From UBA7488 sp964414185 (lineage in GTDB: Bacteria > Pseudomonadota > Alphaproteobacteria > CAAHEQ01 > UBA3637), in assembly GCA_964414185.1 (NCBI GenBank), contig CAYPVK010000004.1, positions 1 through 64,000 on the forward strand: DNA of 64,000 nucleotides, written 5' to 3'. Numbering within the stretch: the stretch's first letter is position 1; each line of letters starts with the position of its first letter. Shown one piece after another: positions 17,672-26,500 of the stretch. The notes beneath the pieces were generated by a model. The model made no database searches. It worked only from the letters and a program-made list of their open reading frames with translations, and was not told the DNA's origin. The translations under genes and the position numbers were made by a program.

Positions 17672-18001
17672 TCATCCGTTTTTAACCAATGTTAACACGG
17701 CTTGCAGATAGCTTGGGGATTTGCCTTGCAATTCGGACACAATTTCGCCCAATTCGCCCGGAAAGGTTTTAACGTTAGCTTGGTTCGAATCCATGAACAA
17801 TTGATGAACTTCAACATCCAACACATTGGCGATATCATTCAAGGTTGAAATTTTCGTGCTTGAAACACCGCTTTCAAGTTGGCACACCATTTCAACGGTT
17901 TTATTAATTTGTTTGGCCAGTTGGGCTTGGGTCATCTTTTTGGCTTTTCTGATTTTACGGATGTTTTTTGAAAGAACTGCCGATGCATTTTTTGTGGTCA
18001 T
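17672..18001 (-). CDS. Small XRE/Cro-CI-type HTH transcriptional regulator
   Basis: A 109-residue DNA-binding protein. The start was set at 18001 (MTTKNASAV) because AAAGGA lies just upstream; the open frame runs 80 codons further but encodes an unlikely Lys/Phe-rich leader. Residues about 12-70 form a classic HTH_3 domain (RKAKKMTQAQLAKQIN, then LESGVSSTKISTLNDIANVL). The remaining 35 residues have no recognisable domain. A perfect inverted repeat upstream (18054-18074) suggests autoregulation. Target genes are unknown. Confidence 0.85.
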   Translation of the reverse strand: MTTKNASAVLSKNIRKIRKAKKMTQAQLAKQINKTVEMVCQLESGVSSTKISTLNDIANVLDVEVHQLFMDSNQANVKTFPGELGEIVSELQGKSPSYLQAVLTLVKNG

Positions 18002-18053
18002 ATCTTTTTTCCTTTTATTTTGTCTTAATTTTTTATCATAATTAAATGTCAAA

Positions 18054-18074
18054 ATCAACATTGACAAAGTTGAT
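18054..18074. promoter_or_regulatory. Inverted-repeat operator candidate upstream of the HTH gene
   Basis: ATCAAC (18054-18059) and GTTGAT (18069-18074) are perfect 6-bp arms around 9 bp, 53 bp upstream of the HTH start. TTGACA and TTGTCA elements cluster around it, as at a promoter. The 566-bp gap 18002-18567 otherwise shows AT-rich sequence and a TTGACA near 18518 without a convincing -10. Confidence 0.4.
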
Positions 18075-18567
18075 ATACTAAAAACTAGACAAAATATTGT
18101 ACGCTTGTCAACAAAAAAAATGCCGATTTTTACATTTTTTCGTATATATTCTCCAAAAATGGCGGAAAATAAGGATTTTTTTAAACCCAAAAAAGGATTA
18201 ATTTTATATAAAAATCGATAAATTTGATGCTTCGGAAACAAAATTCGGCAAGAATCGCTTTTTATAAAAAAATATTAAATTTTCAATAAATTGCCTTTTA
18301 TTTTTTTTACGTATATTTTTTTGAGACAACCGCCATTTGTTTCCGTGCGCCGATTAGAAAATTTTAAAAAGCATACGCACCGCCGACAAGCAAGCAAAAC
18401 CGAACAATCGCAACAAAACAATTTTTACCGTCCGCAAACCTTTCAAGCAGCAAGGATTAACGTTTTATCCGACAACAAATGTATTTTTGGCAACTTTAGC
18501 GTTTTACATAAAAAACTGTTGACATTGCGATATTTTAAACGCATCCTTTATAAAAAAGGAGTTGCCT

Positions 18568-19527
18568 ATGTACCAGTTATTAAAAAACAAAGTTCTTTCG
18601 TCCGCTTGGGCATTGGCCTTATGCGCCGCTTGTTTTGCCGCGCCCGTTCAAGCTCAGCCCATTTTTTTCGGCAGAGGGGATTTATTGCAGGCTCGCAATG
18701 CCGAAGCCTTGGCAAAAACCGTCGGCCGACATATGAATCTTGAAGAAATGCAAGCAGGCATGTCTCGCACTTTCAATCCTTGGGCGGAAGGCATTTACAA
18801 CAAAACGCATTTTTCGTGGGATTCGGGTTTTAATGCTTACAGTCAAGGTTTTGCCGCAGGCATGGACGTAAAAGCATCCGACAGCATGTTGTTGGGAGCC
18901 GGATACGGATATACCAAGACCAAAGTCCGTTCCGAATTTTACAAAAGCAACATTTATTCGGACACATATTTCATTTATGGCAAATACCAACCCGAATTTT
19001 GGTATGCGAGCGGTGTTATCAGCTATGGGCGCGGACGATACAATCAAAATGAGCGGCAAAACGGCGGCCGTTACCACGTTGATACTTACCACGGGCAATT
19101 AAAAATCGGGTATGACCGCGGCGGATATGATACCTATTCTGCCATTCGTTACACATATGTACATCCTGATAATTATATGTCCGGGAACGATTTTGTCGAA
19201 CAAAAAAACACTCAGGTGTTGACCGGCGTCATCGGGGCACGTTTGTTCGAAAGTTACAAATACGGCAAAGTTTTTTTCAAACCCGAATTGCGCATTGCCG
19301 CCTTATATGATTTTAAATCCGATAACCGCCCGAGCGTTGTTACCATTCCCGCAACGGTTGCGACATATCGGGCCGACGGGCATCGCCTTAAACGTTTCGG
19401 CGGCGAATTCGGAGCGGGTTTAACTACGATTATCGGCCCGGTTGATTTAAGTTTAAACTATGATATTGAAGTGCGTTCAAAATACACTTCGCAAACGGGC
19501 ATGATCGACTTGCAATATCATTTTTGA
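18568..19527 (+). CDS. Outer-membrane beta-barrel protein (autotransporter-barrel-like)
   Basis: A 319-residue secreted protein. The ATG at 18568 was chosen because AAAAAGGAG ends 7 bp upstream; a TTG two codons earlier is less likely. Residues 1-29 are a signal peptide ending VQA. The rest alternates aromatic and polar residues in beta-strand fashion (for example GAGYGYTKTKVRSEFY, LKIGYDRGGYDTYSAIRYTY), and the protein ends in Phe (DLQYHF), the outer-membrane insertion signal. No passenger domain is present, so it is a stand-alone barrel. Ligand or pore function is not deducible. Confidence 0.8.
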   Translation: MYQLLKNKVLSSAWALALCAACFAAPVQAQPIFFGRGDLLQARNAEALAKTVGRHMNLEEMQAGMSRTFNPWAEGIYNKTHFSWDSGFNAYSQGFAAGMDVKASDSMLLGAGYGYTKTKVRSEFYKSNIYSDTYFIYGKYQPEFWYASGVISYGRGRYNQNERQNGGRYHVDTYHGQLKIGYDRGGYDTYSAIRYTYVHPDNYMSGNDFVEQKNTQVLTGVIGARLFESYKYGKVFFKPELRIAALYDFKSDNRPSVVTIPATVATYRADGHRLKRFGGEFGAGLTTIIGPVDLSLNYDIEVRSKYTSQTGMIDLQYHF

Positions 19528-19592
19528 AACACGCAAAATTGACAACGATTTTTAAAAGGCGCGCCGTGCATGGCAAAACCGCCGTTTTTTTC

Positions 19593-19621
19593 TTGCAATG
19601 AAAAGTAAACTAAGGTATAAG
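19593..19621 (+). promoter_or_regulatory. Promoter of the 19.6-21.3 kb cluster
   Basis: -35 TTGCAA (19593-19598), 17-bp spacer, -10 TATAAG (19616-19621), 31 bp ahead of the first start codon, which has AAGGAG. Confidence 0.55.
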
Positions 19622-19652
19622 TGTATGGCAATTTAATAAAAAGGAGCTTAGT

Positions 19653-20192
19653 ATGTTGAAATTCGGAAGTTTTGTCTTAACAACATTGGCAGCTTTCAAA
19701 GCCGCCGCCAATCCGGCATGCGCGGTTTGTACGGTGGCAATCGGTGCCAGTTTAAGCTTGGCGCGCTCATTAGGTGTTGACGATTGCGTTATCGGCGTTT
19801 GGGCCGGAGCCATGTTGGCTATGCTCGGATATTGGACAATGCGTTTCTTCGACAAACGCGGTTGGTATTTTAAAGGGCGCGATGCATTGTTGATGGCGGT
19901 GTCCGTCGCGATGATCGGATTTATGTATCTCGGTGAATTGACCTATACGCCGATGATTATCGGTTATATTTTTTATATGGATTCTTTTTTGTTTGCAACA
20001 ATTATCGGAGCGCTTACATTGATTTCAGGCATACATTTGTATGCGTGGATGAAAGCGCGTAACGGCGGGCATGCTCACTTCCCGTTTGAAAAAGTCGTGG
20101 TACCGATAGTGTTGGTCCTTTTGGTCAGTTTAAGCTTTCATTATTTGGCCGTATGCAATTGCGGTGCCAATGGTTTGATAGAAGTATTGTAA
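19653..20192 (+). CDS. Multi-span membrane protein with N-terminal CxxC, function unknown
   Basis: A 179-residue protein with about five hydrophobic helices. The N-terminus holds NPACAVCTVAIGASLSLARS: a CxxC pair followed by a small-residue helix. A second cysteine pair (CNC) lies near the C-terminus. From memory, proteins with an AC-x-VCTVA(V/I)GA(G/S) opening occur in candidate-phylum (Patescibacteria-like) and archaeal genomes, but I know of no assigned function. The CxxC in or near a membrane could bind metal or act in redox; this is speculation. It starts a three-gene cluster with the next two genes, 9 bp from the next. Confidence 0.75.
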   Translation: MLKFGSFVLTTLAAFKAAANPACAVCTVAIGASLSLARSLGVDDCVIGVWAGAMLAMLGYWTMRFFDKRGWYFKGRDALLMAVSVAMIGFMYLGELTYTPMIIGYIFYMDSFLFATIIGALTLISGIHLYAWMKARNGGHAHFPFEKVVVPIVLVLLVSLSFHYLAVCNCGANGLIEVL

Positions 20193-20201
20193 GGCAATAA
20201 A

Positions 20202-20660
20202 ATGGGGAAACGACTTCTTTCCGCTTATCCCGAAACAAAGCCGATTATTCTTTTATGTTTGTTCGGCATCGGGATATTCTTTGCCCAAAAAGTTGTTGCA
20301 ATGATTTTAATAGGCGCCCTGACAAAATTAACTTTTATGTTCTTAAGCAACTTAAAAGGAAAAATGGGTAAATTTATTCGAAAGCTCAGCGATTCCCTGA
20401 TTGTCGTTGCGGGAGTATCCCTTGTCGGATTAACGGTCCTGTTGTTCCCGATATCGGGGCCGTTGCCGCTGTTTTTGGCTTTGCCCTTTGCATTGGGCTA
20501 TCTGACAATCGAAGCGGGTACCATAATGGAAGAAAAGTTTCCCTTAAAAGGCAAATCCGCGTTTAAAACGTATTTTTATCCCGTCTTATTTTTAATTTTA
20601 ATTATTATACCCTGGCAATTCAGCGATTTTTTGCCGTTTTTTAGGAGGTTAAACCAATGA
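20202..20660 (+). CDS. Small integral membrane protein, function unknown
   Basis: 152 residues with about four hydrophobic segments: one at about 14-38, two at about 64-105 with a PISGPLPLFLALPFALGYLT hairpin, and one at about 125-143. The C-terminus is basic. I do not recognise the family. Its last codons overlap the next start by 4 bp (ATGA), so the two are probably translated together. Confidence 0.7.
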   Translation: MGKRLLSAYPETKPIILLCLFGIGIFFAQKVVAMILIGALTKLTFMFLSNLKGKMGKFIRKLSDSLIVVAGVSLVGLTVLLFPISGPLPLFLALPFALGYLTIEAGTIMEEKFPLKGKSAFKTYFYPVLFLILIIIPWQFSDFLPFFRRLNQ

Positions 20661-21307
20661 ATAATTCCAAAATATTAAAGCATTTCGGAAGCAAGGAAGA
20701 AGTAAAAGAGTTTGTGGAACGCATAGATTCGACAAAGAAAAAAAATCCGAAAGACCTATCGTCGGACCAAGATTTGACGATAGCACTGATGAACCTGATA
20801 TCGATAGAAGAACATTTGGTATTTTCGGGTGCCAAAACGGGCAAAACGGCCTTTTATGATATGGTAAAAGACATTCGGGAAATGCGCAAAAATCTGATGA
20901 TGAAAGTGATACCGTCGTATGAAGGCGAAGTATGGTGTATATCAAAGCATTTATTGGCCACGTCAATGAGATTGATGGAAGTCGGGACAAAACAACAATC
21001 AATGGGGCGTAACGAAGAAGCATACGGATTGTTTAATCAGGCGTATGATTTGTATTGTTTGTTTTGGGGCTTAAACATGGGTATGATTGATACGTCGGGA
21101 ATGAAATGGTCGGAAGATACACCCGAAAATGTCATGAAAGAGGCTCAAAATTTGCAAAATTCGTTAAGCAGCGGATTAAAAAATCTCAATGACGGTGATG
21201 TTAAAAAGGCAAACGGCTCACCGGTTATTCCCGAAGCGCAAAAATCTTCCATGTTTTCAAAATTCAAGGCTGTTGTCAAAAAAGCCGTCGATTGTTGTAT
21301 TGAGTAA
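20657..21307 (+). CDS. Alpha-helical protein with EEHL...GEVWCISKHLL motif, function unknown
   Basis: 216 residues, mostly helical and without signal or membrane segments. Conserved-looking stretches are SIEEHLVFSGAKTGKTAFYD, GEVWCISKHLLATSMRLMEV and LFNQAYDLYCLFWGLNMGMI, which I recall from hypothetical proteins of candidate-phylum bacteria. No function is known to me. The C-terminal 50 residues are low-complexity and end with a Cys pair (DCCIE). The start overlaps the preceding membrane-protein gene, suggesting a joint role. Confidence 0.75.
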   Translation: MNNSKILKHFGSKEEVKEFVERIDSTKKKNPKDLSSDQDLTIALMNLISIEEHLVFSGAKTGKTAFYDMVKDIREMRKNLMMKVIPSYEGEVWCISKHLLATSMRLMEVGTKQQSMGRNEEAYGLFNQAYDLYCLFWGLNMGMIDTSGMKWSEDTPENVMKEAQNLQNSLSSGLKNLNDGDVKKANGSPVIPEAQKSSMFSKFKAVVKKAVDCCIE

Positions 21308-21373
21308 GATTCATTATGTTCGGCAATATCGAATTGCATGTCAAACAACGCATTATTTTTAAGCAGGTGATTT

Positions 21374-22348
21374 ATGGCAACGATTACGACGGAATTTTGT
21401 TTTGCTTTAAACGGCAAAGGCGGCGGCAACAAATTGGATTTGGAAGCCGTTGACATTTTTAAAGAAAAAAACCTATGGATTCACATCGACTATAAAGATC
21501 AAGAAAACCAAGAATGGTTGGAAGAAATAGGTTTGGACGAAACGGTCATCGAAAATTTGCTGGATGAAGATACCAGCCCGCGTTATTTTCAACAAGACGG
21601 CGGTTTGCTGGTTGTCATGCGAGGCGTCAATACGCATAAAAAAGATGATGTGGACGACATGATTGCCATTCATATGTGGATTGACAAAGACCGCATTTTG
21701 ACTTTATCACACCGCGCATTGCCCGCCGTCCGTCAAGTCAGTGCTTTAATCCGCAAAGGCGACGGTCCCGTTTCGCCGATTGATTGTTTTTTGATGTTGG
21801 CGGAAAGTTTAACGGAAAGCATTGAAAAAACAACAGATAAAATCGATGATGAAGTTGATGAATTGGAAGAAGAAGTCATTGCCGCCTATGACCACCGTTC
21901 GGATAAACGTTTACGCAGCGAAATTGCCGATTTGCGTCACAAAATCGTCGGTTTGCGTCGATATTTGGTTCCCCAACGCAATACGATTAAGGTTATGAAA
22001 AATATTGATCATCCGCTGCTTAACGAAGATGACCGCGACAGATTACGCAATATTTATATGGATTTGGCCAAAGCGGTTGAAGATTTGGATTTCGCCCGAG
22101 ACCATTCGACCGTGACTCAGGAAGAATTGGATTCCAAAACGAATATCAATATTTCGCAAACCATGTATATGATGTCGATTGTAATGGTCATTTTTACGCC
22201 GTTGACATTTTTAACGGGGTTATTGGGGGCAAATATCGGCGGAATTCCTTTCGGCGAAGACAACAACGGCTTCACTTTCATTTCGCTGATTTTGGTCGGC
22301 ATCGTTATTTTCCAAATTGCCGTTTTTAAGAAAATGCGCTGGTTTTAA
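21374..22348 (+). CDS. zntB: CorA-family divalent cation transporter, ZntB-like
   Basis: 324 residues. The large acidic cytosolic domain (about 1-260) includes RYFQQDGGLLVVMRGVNTH and an acidic coiled coil (DKIDDEVDELEEEV). Two C-terminal membrane helices flank GANIGGIPFG, which corresponds to the GxN signature; Ala in the middle position and the GGIP that follows point to the ZntB branch (Zn2+) rather than Mg2+ CorA (GMN). It forms a pentameric channel in the inner membrane in homologues. Direction of transport is not deducible from sequence. Confidence 0.85.
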   Translation: MATITTEFCFALNGKGGGNKLDLEAVDIFKEKNLWIHIDYKDQENQEWLEEIGLDETVIENLLDEDTSPRYFQQDGGLLVVMRGVNTHKKDDVDDMIAIHMWIDKDRILTLSHRALPAVRQVSALIRKGDGPVSPIDCFLMLAESLTESIEKTTDKIDDEVDELEEEVIAAYDHRSDKRLRSEIADLRHKIVGLRRYLVPQRNTIKVMKNIDHPLLNEDDRDRLRNIYMDLAKAVEDLDFARDHSTVTQEELDSKTNINISQTMYMMSIVMVIFTPLTFLTGLLGANIGGIPFGEDNNGFTFISLILVGIVIFQIAVFKKMRWF

Positions 22349-22407
22349 AACCGATTAAACGGCCAATATTTGTATTGCGCATATGGCGAATCCGAAAACG
22401 GCCCGTT

Positions 22408-23043
22408 TTACCAGTTATTGCATAAATCCTGAGTCGCTTTATAGGATTCGGGCGTATCGATGGCCTCATTCTTTTCTTTAAGCTTTTTATTGATATGGTC
22501 GACAAGCGGCTGAACGTCTTTTAAAATTTGTTTGAATTGCTCATTTAAAACGCGTTCGGCTTCTTTTTGAGAATGTACATACCGCGGTTTTTGTTTGTTA
22601 AGGGCTTTTTTAAGTTCGCGTTCTATATCGCTTTGAAAAAATTTAACCCCTTGCCGATAAACTTCGACATGGTAATTTTCATGGTCTTTGATAGCCTTGT
22701 ATTCGCATGTGCCGGGTTTGTATTTTCTGTCGATATAGACATTAAATACCGGCACACCGATGTAAAAAACAACCTCTTTAATCCCGACACAAGCCCGTTT
22801 ATTTTCATTTTTAACACGTGGCGTACCATCATATCGGATTGTAAAATTGGCAGACGTTAAACCGCGTATACGATCATTATCCGGCGCGAATTGGGCACGA
22901 GATTGGTGCGTTATATAATTGATTCGCCCTTGGTCAACGCGCACGGTCACACGCGGATTTTCAATCATGCATTTTGCACAAACCGTCACCGAGATAAAAA
23001 AACAAGCGGCAATCACATATAAAAGGGGTATAATTTGTTTCAT
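22408..23043 (-). CDS. Secreted protein with HExxH motif, putative zinc metalloprotease-like
   Basis: The ATG at 23043 (MKQIIPLLYVIAACF) gives a 211-residue protein with a clear signal peptide. The key motif is KDHENYHVEVYRQG: an HExxH zincin signature, with an HSQKE and several Glu downstream as possible third ligands. The C-terminal 90 residues are a charged helix. It resembles the small periplasmic DUF922-type proteins that carry HExxH, but family assignment and catalytic activity are uncertain. Confidence 0.65.
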   Translation of the reverse strand: MKQIIPLLYVIAACFFISVTVCAKCMIENPRVTVRVDQGRINYITHQSRAQFAPDNDRIRGLTSANFTIRYDGTPRVKNENKRACVGIKEVVFYIGVPVFNVYIDRKYKPGTCEYKAIKDHENYHVEVYRQGVKFFQSDIERELKKALNKQKPRYVHSQKEAERVLNEQFKQILKDVQPLVDHINKKLKEKNEAIDTPESYKATQDLCNNW

Positions 23044-23054
23044 TTTTTTATCTT

Positions 23055-23228
23055 TCAATTCGTCAACGTTTCGTTTGGCAATACATATACCGTTTGACGG
23101 CATTCAACACGACAACGTATAAACAGCATATCATAAATGTATTGCATTGCTTTATACAGGATAAAAACGCCGGAAACAACCCCCGACGCAAACATACAAT
23201 CCGCAAGCGCATTAAGACAGATGTCCAT
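23055..23228 (-). CDS. Small Cys-containing membrane protein, doubtful
   Basis: 57 residues starting MDICLNALADCMFASGVVSG, with one hydrophobic helix and several Cys. The start at 23228 was preferred over 23258 because AAGGGG precedes it. It ends 11 bp before the start of the HExxH protein gene, so the two could be co-transcribed. I see no homology, and it may be a chance frame. Confidence 0.35.
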   Translation of the reverse strand: MDICLNALADCMFASGVVSGVFILYKAMQYIYDMLFIRCRVECRQTVYVLPNETLTN

Positions 23229-23479
23229 GCAAGTTCCCCTTGTCTGTGATAAATCCATTTTTCTATTTAAGCATTTTTAGCAATAAAAAACAAGATTTTA
23301 ATTCCGTAATAAATTTTACTTACAATAAAAGCAAAAAAAATTGAAAAATGCCTTTTATACCCCGTTTACGATAAAATACTTAAGGATACAGCTTCAAAAT
23401 TTCGGCCGTGATTCCCATTTTTATTTTTCAAAAAATATTGACATAAGACAGAACCTTAAGGAAATATTGAAAAAAATAT

Positions 23480-23508
23480 TTGACGATATTCGGAATCCGT
23501 GGTAAAAT
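23480..23508 (+). promoter_or_regulatory. Promoter of the giant-protein gene
   Basis: -35 TTGACG (23480-23485), 17-bp spacer, -10 TAAAAT (23503-23508), 36 bp before the start codon, which has AAGGAG. The remainder of the 315-bp gap 23229-23543 is AT-rich with nothing else recognised. Confidence 0.65.
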
Positions 23509-23543
23509 AATCCAAGTTTAACATACCAAAAAGGAGTGGGGTT

Positions 23544-26500
23544 ATGGCAATAATAAATGGTTTTGATTCAGATTTGCTCAACAAAGTCGCAAACGGGTAC
23601 GATATGATGGACGAACGTTTGGGATTAAAAGAAAAAGAAGACGTTTCGGACGCCATTCTCAAGGAAGCGCGTATCGCATTGCAGGACTTAATGCCGAACG
23701 GTTTGGTTTTTAACCTTAACAAATCGGTTGAACCACGCCATTCGGGTCATTGGCAAACAATGCGCGACCTTATCGATGCCGTCAACGACATTAAACAACT
23801 TGCACCTGGATTGGTTGACGCAATCGCAGCCGCCTATGATGTGTCGGAAAAAAGTTTGGGATTAAAAGCAAAAGAAAATATTTCCGAAGGCGTTCTTGAA
23901 GGGGCTAACGCCGCTTTACGCAATTTAATGCAAAACGATTTGGTTTTTAACCCCGATAAAACGGTCGAACCGACCCGTCGTCATCAAACAATGCGCAACC
24001 TTATCGTTGCCATAAACGCCATCAAAGAACAAAATGCCGTGCATAATGTTAACACGCAAAAAGAAATGGCTGAAGAAAAAACAAATACCGCTGCCGATAA
24101 CAATAAACCGGGCCCCATGGAACTTATGGGAACGTTAATCGGCCCGCTTTTCCATAAATACCATTTCCAACTCAAAGACGGCCAAATTGTTTCCGAAAAT
24201 GCTCCGCAAGAAGCTATGGTCAGTGTTTACAACCGCTTACGTTCCTTTAATCTTAAAATGACGGCGGATGTAAACGAAAAAGGCTTTATTACCGCTCTGC
24301 GTCCGTTGCGGGACGGGGAATCCCCTCTTGAAATTAATAATCTTGAAGATGTTAAAACCAACGCGCACCCGGCTGAAGAAGTTAATGTTCAAACAAACGG
24401 AACGGCGACAAACGCAACGGAAGCGTCCGTTCAAGGAAAAGAAACGGGAAAAGACGCTGTCAAAGAAACAAACGGCTCAAAAATGTCTGTTCAAAATTTG
24501 GCGAATTTGTTCGAACAAACCGTTACGGAAACGATTGAACGAATTAAAGGGCCGATTGAACAAATGGAAAACCTTTTGGGCAAAGAGAATATGCAACATT
24601 TCAGATTCGAAAACGGCTATTTCGTTGCGGATGATCAAGATGTTATGATTAATGCTTACAATCGTTTACGTTCCGCCAATTTACCAATAACGGCGGATAC
24701 GGATAAAAACGGTGCCGTTATCGGAATGCGTGCTTTGCGGGAAGGAGAACAACCTGCCGTAATCGAAAGAAAGGTGGCAAAAGGTGAAGTTCAAGCCACC
24801 GTTGATCCGTCCATAAATAACGAATACAAAAATTTTATGAACGAAGGGAAAACGGGTGGAAAAGACAATTCAGACAAACCTGATACTCAAAATCAAGGCA
24901 ACAAGACACCCGTAAACGAAACATCGGGGAAATATGAATTATCTTTGGCGGGTGCGGACAACACAAAACCCGAAAATGCAAACGTAATCAAAGAAGATTC
25001 GGATAAATCAATCTCAGAAAGAATGGACCGTCTTGCGACAACCGAAGGTTTGCAACGTTTGACCGATACGGCCAAAGAATTAAACAAGCTCTTTAACATT
25101 GAAGGAAATGCTTTAATTGCAAAAGAAGGCATTACACCCGAAGATATTGATTTTGCCAACACATCCTTGGATTATTTTTATCCGACATCCATGATTATGG
25201 ACGATGCGGGCAAGTTTGTCGGTTTTGCTCCCACAGCGGGTTATGAACCGTTGGCCGGAATTGTTTATTCGACAATGCGTCAAGTAGCGAAGGCTCAGGA
25301 TTTTGCCGAAAAAATGGCCGAAAAGAAAGCCGTTCAAGATGCGCTTATCCAAGTAGAACCGATTAATTATGCCGACTATGTCAACGATTACATTTATACT
25401 GACCCATCAAATTCTTCCGATGAAAACGAAGTTTTATACAATGCAATTAAATTTGCGGCGTTGCAAGCGGTCAAACCGGCAGCGGAACGCAAGAAATACA
25501 GCGAAATCGTTAAAGAGCGGGGCGACGAATCCGTTTATACGACACGCGATGTCATCGAAAGGGAAATTAATTCGTTAAGCGTTAACCAACGCACGGCATA
25601 TGCTGATGCGCTCAATGACGTGCGCGAAGCCGTTTTGGATACGTTGCCGCCGAAAACTTTGGTTGAATTCCAAGACAATTTGAACAAGCAATCGGCTGAT
25701 GAAAATTTATCTGTTGAAGAACGCGAAGAATTAACAAGCAAACTTAATTCCGTCCAAGCTCGCATGGATGAAATGATTAATGATGTTGCCGATGGAAAAG
25801 TTGTTTTTAATGATTTGCAATTAGCCGAGCATTATGAAGGGTTGGTTTCTGTTATCCAAGCACGCGCGGCGGACAATCCGAAAGCCGAAAACGCTTCAAA
25901 TGTTTTGGAAACCGCCATTGCCGATTATGACGAAAGATACAATTTAGACGGTTTGACCGAAGCGGATGCAGAATTTTTGATGGACCGTTCCATTCAAGCC
26001 GACAAAGCTTTGGCCGAAATGGGCTTTGCACAAGTTTTGGGTCGTAAGCTTAAAAATGCCGTTTCTTCCGAAAAACTGTCCACCGAACGGAAATTTACAA
26101 TCAGCGATGACAATGACAAGTTATTGCGCGGAATTGTATATACGGATGAAAACGGCAATATTGTGCCGCAAATGGATGAAAACGGCAATGTCCTTGAAGA
26201 TAGTCTGATTTTTCAAATCGAAGATATGGCAATAGCGTATGCCTATAACCAAGCTGTTTTGGGAAAAGAAAAAATCACACGTGAAAGCATTCAAGCCGAT
26301 GTTAATGATTTCATTTATTCGACTGCCGTCAATATGATTACGGCCGACATGGAGGCGAACAAAACGCCGATGAACGGTGAAGAAGCCGAAAAACGTGTCC
26401 AATCCATTTCACCCGAAAATCCATATAAAGTACCGCTTTCCGCCGGTATGGATCAAATTGTTACACAAACGCAACAAATGGTCGGAATGATTGACCGTGT

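Noticed and set aside
18291..18743. 150-residue plus-strand frame overlapping the start of the outer-membrane barrel gene
   Set aside because: Low-complexity basic protein without a ribosome site, overlapping in another frame a gene with clear signal peptide and Shine-Dalgarno.
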